64,000 nucleotides of DNA from Ipomoea triloba (GCF_003576645.1 NC_044925.1:12763045-12827044); one strand, 5' to 3'; shown: positions 24,081 to 37,061, counted from the first letter of the stretch. The notes: a model not told the origin generated them from the sequence alone. Program-made: numbers and translations.

Positions 24081-25008
24081 TTGTGCGGCAAACCAACAAA
24101 AGTCACATATTCCTGTTTCCAGTAGACCCAATACAATGTGTGCGTGTAGCTGTCGATTTCAAATCAAACTAATACATGTCGTAGTCACTGCTCAGTTTAT
24201 TATATTATTACTTCATAATGTAAAAATTCAATAATTAACCATCATTTATATTCATATTTACATCCAATACCATCAACAAACTACAATTATACATACAAAT
24301 CCATGTAAAATAATAATTTTCAAGAAACATTAATCAATTCTCATGAATAATCACGATAATGTCAAAGATTTTGATTTACAAATTTCGTTTGTTTCGATCT
24401 TGAGATATAAAATTGATTACCATAGCTACTAAAAGTAATTAGCGTTCAACATGACATTAATCTCAATTCTAAAATCAAATATTAACTCATATTTTTAAGG
24501 TTATTTTTTGTATTCACATATTTCAAAAAAATATTTTTAATAGGTGTTTTTTTAAATTGTATCTTTAGTTATAAATATCAAATGTCAATATATAATCAAA
24601 CTTATAAATCAACATAGGTCTTTCATAAAAAAAAAGCATTATTTAATAATAGTAACACATCTTAGCATCTTTACATAACAATAATCATTATAATATATAG
24701 ACCGTGCATCGCACGGGTATCATGATATTAATAATAACAAAGGTTGTTTGTTGGTGAATCATGAATGTTTATTTGGGTGTATAGCTTGAGCATTACGGAG
24801 TTTGGTAGTCTAACTTAACTAGATGTCCTGCAAGTAGAGAAAAAAATTAACTTTGTGCTTCTTATTTCGCTTTAATCCATATGCACTAAAAGTAATTTGA
24901 GTTGAAATCCTTAGGTCGTTGGTTTGAATCCGACAGCAGGTCGGATTACTAATGTTTTGTTTGATTAAGCTTTGCTTTGTTTTCCTATAAAGACCTTAAA
25001 GGAAAAGA

Positions 25009-25080
25009 CGCCGTTGCCGGGGATCGAACCGGGGTCTCCTGCGTGACAGGCGGGGATACTCACCACTATACTACAACGAC
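25009..25080 (-). tRNA. tRNA-Asp: tRNA-Asp (GUC), two changes
   Basis: One T-stem change (ACCGGGG on the plus strand) and one anticodon-stem change (CTCCTGCG). The anticodon and terminator are kept. Confidence 0.82.
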
Positions 25081-26008
25081 TTGTGCGACACACCAAGAAA
25101 GTCACATATTCCTGTTTCCAGTAAACCCAATACAATGTGTGCGTGTGGCTGTCGATTTCAATTCAAACTAATACATGTCGTAGTCACTGCTGAGTTTATT
25201 ATATTATTACTTTATAATGTAAAAATTCAATAATTAACCATCATTTATATTCATATTTACATCCAATACCATCAACAAACTACAATTATACATACAAATG
25301 CATGTAAAATAATAATTTTCAAGAAACATTAATCAATTCTCATGAATAATCACGATAATGTCAAAGATTTTGATTTACAAATTTCGTTTGTTTCGATCTT
25401 GAGATATAAAATTGATTACCATAGCTACTAAAAGTAATTAGCGTTCAACATGACATTAATCTCAATTCTAAAATCAAATATTAACTCATATTTTTAAGGT
25501 TATTTTTTGTATTCACATATTTCAAAAAAATATTTTTAATAGGTGTTTTTTTAAATTGTATCTTCAGTTATAAATATCAAATGTCAATATATAATCAAAC
25601 TTATAAATCAACATAGGTCTTTCATAAAAAAAAAAGCATTATTTAATAATAGTAACACATCTTAGCATCTTTACATAACAATAATCATTATAATATATAG
25701 ACCGTGCATCGCACGGGTATCATGATATTAATAATAACAAAGGTTGTTTGTTGGTGAATCATGAATGTTTATTTGGGTGTGTAGCTTGAGCATTACGGAG
25801 TTTGGTAGTCTAACTTAACTTGATGTCCTGCAAGTAGAGAAAAAAATTAACTTTGTGCTTCTTATTTCGCTTTAATCCATATGCACTAAAAGTAATTTGA
25901 GTTGAAATCCTTAGGTCGTTGGTTTGAATCCGACAGCAGGTCGGATTACTAATGTTTTGTTTGATTAAGCTTTGCTTTGTTTTCCTATAAAGAGCTTAAA
26001 AGAAAAGA

Positions 26009-26080
26009 CGCCGTTGCCGGGGATCGAACCCGGGTCTCTTGCGTGACAGGCGGGGATACTCACCACTATACTACAACGAC
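26009..26080 (-). tRNA. tRNA-Asp: tRNA-Asp (GUC), two changes
   Basis: Two adjacent changes (CTCTTGCG on the plus strand), one of which is in the anticodon stem. The T4 stop is kept (AGAAAAGAC). Confidence 0.82.
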
Positions 26081-27024
26081 TTGTGCAACACACCAAGAAA
26101 GTCACATATTCCTGTTTCCAGTAAACCCAATACAATGTGTGCGTGTGGCTGTCGATTTCAATTCAAACTAATACATGTCGTAGTCACTGCTGAGTTTATT
26201 ATATTATTACTTTATAATGTAAAAATTCAATAATTAAACATCATTTATATTCATATTTACATCCAATACCATCAACAAACTACAATTATACATACAAATC
26301 CATGTAAAATTATAATTTTCAAGAAACATTAATCAATTCTCATGAATAATCACGATAATGTCAAAGATTTTGATTTACAAATTTCGTTTGTTTCGATCTT
26401 GAGATATAAAATTGATTACCATAGCTACTAAAAGTAATTAGCGTTCAACATGACATTAATCTCAATTCTAAAATCAAATATTAACTCATATTTTTAAGGT
26501 TTTTTTTTGTATTCACATATTTCAAAAAAATATTTTTAATAGGTGTTTTTTTAAATTGTATCTTCAGTTATAAATATCAAATGTCAATATATAATCAAAC
26601 TTATAAATCAACATAGGTCTTTCATAAAAAAAAAGCATTATTTAATAATAGTAACACATCTTAGCATCTTTACATAACAATAATCATTATAATATATAGA
26701 CCGTGCATCGCACGGGTATCATGATATTAATAATAACAAAGGTTGTTTGTTGGTGAATCATGAATGTTTATTTGGGTGTGTAGCTTGAGCATTACGGAGT
26801 TTGGTAGTCTAACTTAACTAGATGTCCTGCAAGTAGAGAAAAGTGGAAAAACCTATTAAAATTAACTTTGTGCTTCTTATTTCGCTTTAATCCATATGGC
26901 ACTAAAAGTAATTTGAGTTGAAATCCTTAGGTCGTTGGTTTGAATCCGGCAGCTGGTCGGATTACTAATGTTTTGTTTGATTAAGCTTTGCTTTGTTTTC
27001 CTATAAAGAGCTTAAAGGAAAAGA

Positions 27025-27077
27025 CGCCGTTGCCGGGGATCGACAGGCGGGGATACTCACCACTATACTACAACGAC
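27025..27077 (-). pseudogene. tRNA-Asp pseudogene with 19-nt deletion
   Basis: Only 53 nt. The 5' T strand, variable loop and anticodon-stem 3' strand are missing between GGGGATCGA and CAGGCGGGG on the plus strand. No cloverleaf can form and the B box is cut. Confidence 0.95.
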
Positions 27078-27982
27078 TTGTGCAGCTCACCAAGAAAGTC
27101 ACATATTCCTGTTTCCAGTAAACCCAATACAATGTGTGCGTGTGGCTGTCGATTTCAATTCAAACTAATACATGTTGTAGTCACTGCTGAGTTTATTATA
27201 TTATTACTTTATAATGTAAAAATTCAATTAATTAACCATCCAATACCATCAACAAACTACAATTATACATACAAATCCATTTAAAATATAATTTACAAGA
27301 AACATTAATCAATTCTCATTAATAATCACGATAATGTCAAAGATTTTGATTTACAAATTTAATTTGTTTCGATCTTGAGATATAAAATTGATTACCATAG
27401 CTACAAAAAGTAATTAGCGTTCAACATGACATTAATCTCAATTCTAAAATCAAATATTAACTCATATTTTTAAGGTTATTTTTTGTATTCACATATTTCA
27501 AAAAAATATTTTTCATAAGTGTTTTTTTAAATTGTATCTTCAGTTATAAATATCAAATGTCAATATATAATCAAACTTATAAATCAACATAGGTCTTTCA
27601 TAAAAAAAAAGCATTATTTAATAATAGTAACACATCTTTGCATCTTTACATAACAATAATCATTATAATATATAGACCGTGCATCGCACGGGTATCATGA
27701 TATTAATAATAACAAAGGTTGTTTGTTGGTGAATCATGAATGTTTATTTGGGTGTGTAGCTTGAGCATTACGGAGTTTGGTAGTCTAACTTAACTAGATG
27801 TCCTGCAAGTAGCGAAAAAAATTAACTTTGTGCTTCTTATTTCGCTTTAATCCATATGCACTAAAAGTAATTTGAGTTGAAATCCTTAGGTCGTTGGTTT
27901 GAATCCGGCAGCAGGTCGGATTACTAATGTTTTGTTTGATTAAGCTTTGCTTTGTTTTCCTATAAAAGCTTAAAGGAAAAGA

Positions 27983-28054
27983 CGCCGTTGCCGGGGATCG
28001 AACCCGGGTCTCCCGCGTGACAGGCGGGGATACTCACCACTATACTACAACGAC
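27983..28054 (-). tRNA. tRNA-Asp: tRNA-Asp (GUC), consensus copy
   Basis: Identical to consensus, with T4 terminator. Confidence 0.97.
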
Positions 28055-28986
28055 TTGTGCGGCACACCAAGAAAGTCACATATTCCTGTTTCCAGTAGAC
28101 CCAATACAATGTGTGCGTGTGGCTGTCGATTTCAAATCAAACTAATACATGTCGTAGTCACTGCTGAGTTTATTATATTATTACTTTATAATGTAAAAAT
28201 TCAATAATTAACCATCATTTATATTCATATTTACATCCAATACCATCAACAAACTACAATTATACATACAAATCCATGTAAAATTATAATTTACAAGAAA
28301 CATTAATCAATTCTCATGAATAATCACGATAATGTCAAAGATTTTGATTTACAAATTTCATTTGTTTCGATCTTGAGATATAAAATTGATTACCATAGCT
28401 ACTAAAAGTAATTAGCGTTCAACATGACATTAATCTCAATTCTAAAATCAAATATTAACTCATATTTTTAAGGTTATTTTTTGTATTCACATATTTCAAA
28501 AAAATATTTTTAATAAGTGTTTTTTTAAATTGTATCTTCAGTTATAAATATCAAATGTCAATATATAATCAAACTTATAAATCAACATAGGTCTTTCATA
28601 AAAAAAAAAAAAGCTTTATTTAATAATAGTAACACATCTTAGCATCTTTACATAACAATAATCATTATAATATATAGACCGTGCATCGCACGGGTATCAT
28701 GATATTAATAATAACAAAGGTTGTTTGTTGGTGAATCATGAATGTTTATTTGGGTGTGTAGCTTGAGCATTACGGAGTTTGGTAGTCTAACTTAACTAGA
28801 TGTCCTGCAAGTAGAGAAAAAAGGAAGAACCTATTAAAATTAACTTCGCTTTAATCCATATGCACTAAGAGTAATTTGAGTTGAAATCCTTAGGTCGTTG
28901 GTTTGAATCCGGCAGCAGGTCGGATTACTAATGTTTTGTTTAATTAAGCTTTGCTTTGTTTTCCTATAAAAGCATAAAGGAAAAGA

Positions 28987-29058
28987 CGCCGTTGCCGGGG
29001 ATCGAACCCGGGTCTCCCGCGTGACAGGCGGGGATACTCACCACTATACTACAACGAC
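28987..29058 (-). tRNA. tRNA-Asp: tRNA-Asp (GUC), consensus copy
   Basis: Identical to consensus. The following spacer (29100-29640) is an older, more diverged version (ACAAATATATATACAAATCC, TAATAAGCGCTC). Confidence 0.97.
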
Positions 29059-29927
29059 TTGTGCGGCACACCAAGAAAGTCACATATTCCTGTTTCCAGT
29101 AGACCCAATACAATGTGTGCGTGTGGCTGTCGGTTTCAAATCAAACTAATACATGTCGTAGTCACTGCTGAGTTTATTATATTATTACTTTATAATGTAA
29201 AAATTCAATAATTAACCATCATTTATATTCATATTTACATCCAATACCATCAACAAACTACAAATATATATACAAATCCAAGTAAAATTATAATTTACAT
29301 GAAACATTAATCAATTCTCATGAATAATCACGATAATGCCAAAGATTATGATTTACAAATTTCATTTGTTTCGATCTTGAGATATAAAATTTACTACCAT
29401 AGCTACAAAAAGTAATAAGCGCTCAACATGACATTAATCTCAATTCTAAAATCAAATATTAACTCATATTTTTAAGGTTATTTTTTGTATTCACATATTT
29501 CAAAAAATATTTTTAATAGGTATTTTTATTAATTGTATCTACATTTATAAATATCAAATGTCATTATATAATCAAACTTATAAATCAACATAGGTCGTTC
29601 ATAAAATTAAAAAAAAAGCTTTATTTAATAATAGTAACACATCTTAGCATCTTAACATAACAATAATCATTATAATATATAAACCGTGCATCGCACGGGT
29701 ATCATGATAGTAATAAAAACAAAGGTTGTTTGTTGGTGAATCATGAATGTTTATTTGGGTGTGTAGCTTGAGCATTATTGAGTTTGGTAGTGTAACTTAA
29801 CTACATGTCCTGCAAGTAGAGAAAAGTGGAAGAACCTATTGAAATTAACTTCAAACGATTCTAGGCTTCTTAATTCACTTTAATCCAAATGCACTAAGAG
29901 ACTACTCAATGAAAGCTTTTATTAGCA

Positions 29928-30020
29928 CCGACTTTAGCTCGGTTGGTAGAGCGGAGGACTGTAGTTGGAGTAATTTGAGTTGAAATCCTTAGGTCGCTGG
30001 TTCAAATCCGGCAGGTCGGA
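29928..30020 (+). tRNA. tRNA-Tyr: tRNA-Tyr (GUA) with intron
   Basis: 93 nt: acceptor CCGACTT pairing with AGGTCGG, discriminator A, D arm TAGCTCGGTTGGTAGAGC, anticodon GTA in GGACTGTAG, and a ~20-nt intron (TTGGAGTAATTTGAGTTGAA) after the position 3' of the anticodon, as in nuclear tRNA-Tyr genes. The T arm is GCTGG-TTCAAAT-CCGGC. The B box reads GGTTCAAATCC, an accepted variant. T4 (GTTTTG) follows about 10 nt after the end. It is the best-preserved tRNA-Tyr in the window. One D-loop change (CGGTT for CAGTT) is the main oddity. Confidence 0.88.
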
Positions 30021-30083
30021 TTACTAACGTTTTGTTTGATAAAGTTTTGCTTTGTTTTCCTATGAAGAGCTTAAAGGAAAAGC

Positions 30084-30155
30084 CGCCAATGCCGGGGATC
30101 AAACACGGGTCTCCCACGTGACAGGCAAGGATACTCACCACTATACTACAACGAC
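30084..30155 (-). pseudogene. tRNA-Asp, diverged, likely pseudogene
   Basis: Many changes: acceptor 3' strand (CGCCAATGCC on the plus strand), T loop (GATCAAAC), T stem (ACACGGG), and anticodon stem on both sides (CCCACG, GGCAAGG). The anticodon remains GTC. Pairing is poor in three stems. Confidence 0.75.
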
Positions 30156-31014
30156 TTGTGCGGCATACCAAGAAAGTCACATATTCCTGTTTCCAGTAGA
30201 CCCAATACAATGTGTGCGTGTGGCTGTCGATTTCAAATCAAACTAATACATGTCGTAGTCATTGCTGAGTTTATTATATTATTACTTTATAATGTAAAAA
30301 TTCAATAATTAACCATCATTTATATTCATATTTACATCCAATACCATCAACAAACTACAATTATACATACAAATCCATTTAAAATTATAATTTACAAGAA
30401 ACATTAATCAATTCTCATGAATAATCACGATAATGTCAAAGATTTTGATTTACAAATTTCGTTTGTTTCGATCTTGAGATATAAAATTGATTACCATAGC
30501 TACAAAAAGTAATTAACGTTCAACATAACATTAATCTCAATTCTAAAATCAAATATTAACTCATATTTGTAAGGTTATTTTTTATCACATATTTCAAAAA
30601 AATATTTTTAAAAGGTGTTTTTTTTAATTGTATCTTCAGTTATAAATATCAAATATCAATATATAATCAAACTTATAAATCAACATAGGTCTTTCATAAA
30701 AAAAACATTATTTAATAATAGTAACACATCTTAGCATCTTAACATAACAATAATCATTATAATATATAAACCGTGCATCGCACGGGTATCATGATAGTAA
30801 TAAAAACAAAGGTTGTTTGTTGGTGAATCATGAATGTTTATTTGGGTGTGTAGCTTGAGCATTATTGAGTTTGGTAGTGTAACTTAACTACATGTCCTGC
30901 AAGTAGAGAAAAGTGGAAGAACCTATTGAAATTAACTTCAAACGATTCTAGGCTTCTTAATTCACTTTAATCCAAATGCACTAAGAGACTACTCAATGAA
31001 AGCTTTTATTAGCA

Positions 31015-31107
31015 CCGACTTTAGCTCGGTTGGTAGAGCGGAGGACTGTAGTTGGAGTAATTTGAGTTGAAATCCTTAGGTCGCTGGTTCAAATCCGGTA
31101 GGTCAGA
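31015..31107 (+). tRNA. tRNA-Tyr: tRNA-Tyr (GUA) with intron, mildly damaged
   Basis: A copy of the gene at 29928 with two changes at the 3' end: CCGGTAGGTCAGA in place of CCGGCAGGTCGGA. One puts a C-A mismatch at the second acceptor pair; the other makes a wobble in the T stem. D arm, anticodon, intron and B box are unchanged, and GTTTTG follows. Confidence 0.75.
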
Positions 31108-31170
31108 TTACTAACGTTTTGTTTGATAAAGTTTTGCTTTGTTTTCCTATGAAGAGCTTAAAGGAAAAGC

Positions 31171-31251
31171 CGTCGTTGCCGGGGAACAAACCCGGGTAAC
31201 CCGGGTCTCCCACGTGACAGGCGGGGATACTCACCACTATACTACAACGAC
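31171..31251 (-). pseudogene. tRNA-Asp pseudogene with 9-nt insertion
   Basis: 81 nt. A duplicated CCCGGGTAA segment is inserted in the T-arm/variable region (plus strand 31190-31205), and the T loop reads GAACAAAC. The T arm cannot fold normally and the B box is split. Confidence 0.92.
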
Positions 31252-31997
31252 TTGTGCGGCATACCAAGAAAGTCACATATTCCTGTTTCCAGTAGACCCA
31301 ATACAATGTGTGCGTGTGGCTGTCGGTTTCAAATCAAACTAATACATGTCGTAGTCACTGCTGAGTTTATTATATTATTACTTTATAATGTAAAAATTCA
31401 ATAATTAACCATCATTTATATTCATATTTACATCCAATACCATCAACAAACTACAAATATATATACAAATCCAAGTAAAATTATAATTTACATGAAACAT
31501 TAATCAATTCTCATGAATAATCACGATAATGCCAAAGATTATGATTTACAAATTTCATTTGTTTCGATCTTGAGATATAAAATTTACTACCATAGCTACA
31601 AAAAGTAATAAGCGCTCAACATGACATTAATCTCAATTCTAAAATCAAATATTAACTCATATTTTTAAGGTTATTTTTTGTCACATATTTCAAAAAAATA
31701 TTTTTAATAGGTGTTTTTTTTAATTGTATCTTCAGTTATAAATATCNTCATGAATGTTTATTTGGGTGTGTAGCTTGAGCATTACGGAGTTTGGTAGTCT
31801 AACTTAACTAGATGTCCTGCAAGTAGCGAAAAAAATTAACTTTGTGCTTCTTATTTCGCTTTAATCCATATGCACTAAAAGTAATTTGAGTTGAAATCCT
31901 TAGGTCGTTGGTTTGAATCCGGCAGCAGGTCGGATTACTAATGTTTTGTTTGATTAAGCTTTGCTTTGTTTTCCTATAAAGAGCTTAAAGGAAAAGA

Positions 31998-32069
31998 CGC
32001 CGTTGCCGGGGATCGAACCCGGGTCTCCCGCGTGACAGGCGGGGATACTCACCACTATACTACAACGAC
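31998..32069 (-). tRNA. tRNA-Asp: tRNA-Asp (GUC), consensus copy
   Basis: Identical to consensus; first gene of the homogenised run. Confidence 0.97.
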
Positions 32070-32996
32070 TTGTGCGGCACACCAAGAAAGTCACATATTC
32101 CTGTTTCCAGTAGACCCAATACAATGTGTGCGTGTGGCTGTCGATTTCAAATCAAACTAATACATGTCGTAGTCACTGCTGAGTTTATTATATTATTACT
32201 TTATAATGTAAAAATTCAATAATTAACCATCATTTATATTCATATTTACATCCAATACCATCAACAAACTACAATTATACATACAAATCCATGTAAAATT
32301 ATAATTTACAAGAAACATTAATCAATTCTCATGAATAATCACGATAATGTCAAAGATTTTGATTTACAAATTTCATTTGTTTCGATCTTGAGATATAAAA
32401 TTGATTACCATAGCTACTAAAAGTAATTAGCGTTCAACATGACATTAATCTCAATTCTAAAATCAAATATTAACTCATATTTTTAAGGTTATTTTTTGTA
32501 TTCACATATTTCAAAAAAATATTTTTAATAGGTGTTTTTTTAAATTGTATCTTCAGTTATAAATATCAAATGTCAATATATAATCAAACTTATAAATCAA
32601 CATAGGTCTTTCAAAAAAAAAAAGCATTATTTAATAATAGTAACACATCTTTGCATCTTTACATAACAATAATCATTATAATATATAGACCGTGCATCGC
32701 ACGGGTATCATGATATTAATAATAACAAAGGTTGTTTGTTGGTGAATCATGAATGTTTATTTGGGTGTGTAGCTTGAGCATTACGGAGTTTGGTAGTCTA
32801 ACTTAACTAGATGTCCTGCAAGTAGCGAAAAAAATTAACTTTGTGCTTCTTATTTCGCTTTAATCCATATGCACTAAAAGTAATTTGAGTTGAAATCCTT
32901 AGGTCGTTGGTTTGAATCCGGCAGCAGGTCGGATTACTAATGTTTTGTTTGATTAAGCTTTGCTTTGTTTTCCTATAAAGAGCTTAAAGGAAAAGA

Positions 32997-33068
32997 CGCC
33001 GTTGCCGGGGATCGAACCCGGGTCTCCCGCGTGACAGGCGGGGATACTCACCACTATACTACAACGAC
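32997..33068 (-). tRNA. tRNA-Asp: tRNA-Asp (GUC), consensus copy
   Basis: Identical to consensus, 999 bp from its neighbours on both sides. Confidence 0.97.
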
Positions 33069-33995
33069 TTGTGCGGCACACCAAGAAAGTCACATATTCC
33101 TGTTTCCAGTAGACCCAATACAATGTGTGCGTGTGGCTGTCGATTTCAAATCAAACTAATACATGTCGTAGTCACTGCTGAGTTTATTATATTATTACTT
33201 TATAATGTAAAAATTCAATAATTAACCATCATTTATATTCATATTTACATCCAATACCATCAACAAACTACAATTATACATACAAATCCATGTAAAATTA
33301 TAATTTACAAGAAACATTAATCAATTCTCATGAATAATCACGATAATGTCAAAGATTTTGATTTACAAATTTCGTTTGTTTCGATCTTGAGATATAAAAT
33401 TGATTACCATAGCTACTAAAAGTAATTAGCGTTCAACATGACATTAATCTCAATTCTAAAATCAAATATTAACTCATATTTTTAAGGTTATTTTTTGTAT
33501 TCACATATTTCAAAAAAATATTTTTAATAGGTGTTTTTTTAAATTGTATCTTCAGTTATAAATATCAAATGTCAATATATAATCAAACTTATAAATCAAC
33601 ATAGGTCTTTCAAAAAAAAAAAGCATTATTTAATAATAGTAACACATCTTTGCATCTTTACATAACAATAATCATTATAATATATAGACCGTGCATCGCA
33701 CGGGTATCATGATATTAATAATAACAAAGGTTGTTTGTTGGTGAATCATGAATGTTTATTTGGGTGTGTAGCTTGAGCATTACGGAGTTTGGTAGTCTAA
33801 CTTAACTAGATGTCCTGCAAGTAGCGAAAAAAATTAACTTTGTGCTTCTTATTTCGCTTTAATCCATATGCACTAAAAGTAATTTGAGTTGAAATCCTTA
33901 GGTCGTTGGTTTGAATCCGGCAGCAGGTCGGATTACTAATGTTTTGTTTGATTAAGCTTTGCTTTGTTTTCCTATAAAGAGCTTAAAGGAAAAGA

Positions 33996-34067
33996 CGCCG
34001 TTGCCGGGGATCGAACCCGGGTCTCCCGCGTGACAGGCGGGGATACTCACCACTATACTACAACGAC
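33996..34067 (-). tRNA. tRNA-Asp: tRNA-Asp (GUC), consensus copy
   Basis: Identical to consensus, in a unit nearly identical to the previous one. Confidence 0.97.
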
Positions 34068-34994
34068 TTGTGCGGCACACCAAGAAAGTCACATATTCCT
34101 GTTTCCAGTAGACCCAATACAATGTGTGCGTGTGGCTGTCGATTTCAAATCAAACTAATACATGTCGTAGTCACTGCTGAGTTTATTATATTATTACTTT
34201 ATAATGTAAAAATTCAATAATTAACCATCATTTATATTCATATTTACATCCAATACCATCAACAAACTACAATTATACATACAAATCCATGTAAAATTAT
34301 AATTTACAAGAAACATTAATCAATTCTCATGAATAATCACGATAATGTCAAAGATTTTGATTTACAAATTTCGTTTGTTTCGATCTTGAGATATAAAATT
34401 GATTACCATAGCTACTAAAAGTAATTAGCGTTCAACATGACATTAATCTCAATTCTAAAATCAAATATTAACTCATATTTTTAAGGTTATTTTTTGTATT
34501 CACATATTTCAAAAAAATATTTTTAATAGGTGTTTTTTTAAATTGTATCTTCAGTTATAAATATCAAATGTCAATATATAATCAAACTTATAAATCAACA
34601 TAGGTCTTTCATAAAAAAAAAGCATTATTTAATAATAGTAACACATCTTTGCATCTTTACATAACAATAATCATTATAATATATAGACCGTGCATCGCAC
34701 GGGTATCATGATATTAATAATAACAAAGGTTGTTTGTTGGTGAATCATGAATGTTTATTTGGGTGTGTAGCTTGAGCATTACGGAGTTTGGTAGTCTAAC
34801 TTAACTAGATGTCCTGCAAGTAGCGAAAAAAATTAACTTTGTGCTTCTTATTTCGCTTTAATCCATATGCACTAAAAGTAATTTGAGTTGAAATCCTTAG
34901 GTCGTTGGTTTGAATCCGGCAGCAGGTCGGATTACTAATGTTTTGTTTGATTAAGCTTTGCTTTGTTTTCCTATAAAGAGCTTAAAGGAAAAGA

Positions 34995-35066
34995 CGCCGT
35001 TGCCGGGGATCGAACCCGGGTCTCCCGCGTGACAGGCGGGGATACTCACCACTATACTACAACGAC
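34995..35066 (-). tRNA. tRNA-Asp: tRNA-Asp (GUC), consensus copy
   Basis: Identical to consensus, with T4 terminator and CAA motif. Confidence 0.97.
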
Positions 35067-35991
35067 TTGTGCGGCACACCAAGAAAGTCACATATTCCTG
35101 TTTCCAGTAGACCCAATACAATGTGTGCGTGTGGCTGTCGATTTCAAATCAAACTAATACATGTCGTAGTCACTGCTGAGTTTATTATATTATTACTTTA
35201 TAATGTAAAAATTCAATAATTAACCATCATTTATATTCATATTTACATCCAATACCATCAACAAACTACAATTATACATACAAATCCATGTAAAATTATA
35301 ATTTACAAGAAACATTAATCAATTCTCATGAATAATCACGATAATGTCAAAGATTTTGATTTACAAATTTAATTTGTTTCGATCTTGAGATATAAAATTG
35401 ATTACCATAGCTACAAAAAGTAATTAGCGTTCAACATGACATTAATCTCAATTCTAAAATCAAATATTAACTCATATTTTTAAGGTTATTTTTTGTATTC
35501 ACATATTTCAAAAAAATATTTTTAATAGGTGTTTTTTTAAATTGTATCTTCAGTTATAAATATCAAATGTCAATATATAATCAAACTTATAAATCAACAT
35601 AGGTCTTTCATAAAAAAAAGCATTATTTAATAATAGTAACACATCTTAGCATCTTTACATAACAATAATCATTATAATATATAGACCGTGCATCGCACGG
35701 GTATCATGATATTAATAATAACAAAGGTTGTTTGTTGGTGAATCATGAATGTTTATTTGGGTGTGTAGCTTGAGCATTACGGAGTTTGGTAGTCTAACTT
35801 AACTAGATGTCCTGCAAGTAGCGAAAAAAATTAACTTTGTGCTTCTTATTTCGCTTTAATCCATATGCACTAAGAGTAATTTGAGTTGAAATCCTTAGGT
35901 CGTTGGTTTGAATCCGGCAGCAGGTCGGATTACTAATGTTTTGTTTGATTAAGCTTTGCTTTGTTTTCCTATAAAAGCTTAAAGGAAAAGA

Positions 35992-36063
35992 CGCCGTTGC
36001 CGGGGATCGAACCCGGGTCTCCCGCGTGACAGGCGGGGATACTCACCACTATACTACAACGAC
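35992..36063 (-). tRNA. tRNA-Asp: tRNA-Asp (GUC), consensus copy
   Basis: Identical to consensus. The following spacer (36251-36560) is of the older diverged type and matches the spacer after the gene at 43331. Confidence 0.97.
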
Positions 36064-36989
36064 TTGTGCGGCACACCAAGAAAGTCACATATTCCTGTTT
36101 CCAGTAGACCCAATACAATGTGTGCGTGTGGCTGTCGATTTCAAATCAAACTAATACATGTCGTAGTCACTGCTGAGTTTATTATATTATTACTTTATAA
36201 TGTAAAAATTCAATAATTAACCATCATTTATATTCATATTTACATCCAATACCATTAACAAACTACAAATATATATACAAATCCAAGTAAAATTATAATT
36301 TACATGAAACATTAATCAATTCTCATGAATAATCACGAGAATGCCAAAGATTAAGATTTACAAATTTCATTTGTTTCGATCTTGAGATATAAAATTTACT
36401 ACCATAGCTACAAAAAGTAATTAGCGTTCAACATGACATTAATCTCAATTCTAAAATCGAATATTAACTCATATTTTTAAGGTTATTTTTTGTATTCACA
36501 TATTTCAAAAAATATTTTTAATAGGTGTTTTTATTAATTGTATCTTCAGTTATAAATATCAAATGTCATTATATAATCAAACTTATAAATCAACATAGGT
36601 CTTTCATAAAAAAAAAACATTATTTAATAATAGTAACACATCTTAGCATCTTTACATAACAATAATCATTATAATATATAGACCGTGCATCGCACGGGTA
36701 TCATGATATTAATAATAACAAAGGTTGTTTGTTGGTGAATCATGAATGTTTATTTGGGTGTGTAGCTTGAGCATTACGGAGTTTGGTAGTCTAACTTAAC
36801 TAGATGTCCTGCAAGTAGCGAAAAAAATTAACTTTGTGCTTCTTATTTCGCTTTAATCCATATGCACTAAAAGTAATTTGAGTTGAAATCCTTAGGTCGT
36901 TGGTTTGAATCCGGCAGCAGGTCGGATTACTAATGTTTTGTTTGATTAAGCTTTGCTTTGTTTTCCTATAAAGAGCTTAAAGGAAAAGA

Positions 36990-37061
36990 CGCCGTTGCCG
37001 GGGATCGAACCCGGGTCTCCCGCGTGACAGGCGGGGATACTCACCACTATACTACAACGAC
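36990..37061 (-). tRNA. tRNA-Asp: tRNA-Asp (GUC), consensus copy
   Basis: Identical to consensus, with terminator. Confidence 0.97.

Larger units (their letters stand above)
17578..29640. repeat. tRNA-Asp tandem array, third block
   Basis: About eleven units with mixed subtypes, an N gap at 18131-18506 and a single n at 21676, where a unit is cut short (the next tRNA-Asp follows after only 687 bp). Spacers carry subtype markers such as ACAAATTTCGTTTG versus ACAAATTTAATTTG, and CTACTAAAAG versus CTACAAAAAG, in different combinations, as expected if units exchange sequence. No protein gene is seen between the tRNAs. Confidence 0.88.
29641..31746. repeat. two units that retain full tRNA-Tyr
   Basis: About 29640-30050 and 30727-31137 are near-identical copies 1087 bp apart. 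Each keeps the ancestral order: spacer, hairpin, CACTAAGAGACTACTCAATG leader, complete tRNA-Tyr (plus), oligo-T, tRNA-Asp (minus). Their tRNA-Asp genes are both damaged. The block ends at a single n (31747), after which a homogeneous run of units starts. Confidence 0.85.

Noticed and set aside
31103..31306. Minus-strand frame reading MYWVYWKQEYVTF..
   Set aside because: It is a translation of the tRNA-Asp gene and the tRNA-Tyr 3' end on the opposite strand, with no independent evidence of coding.
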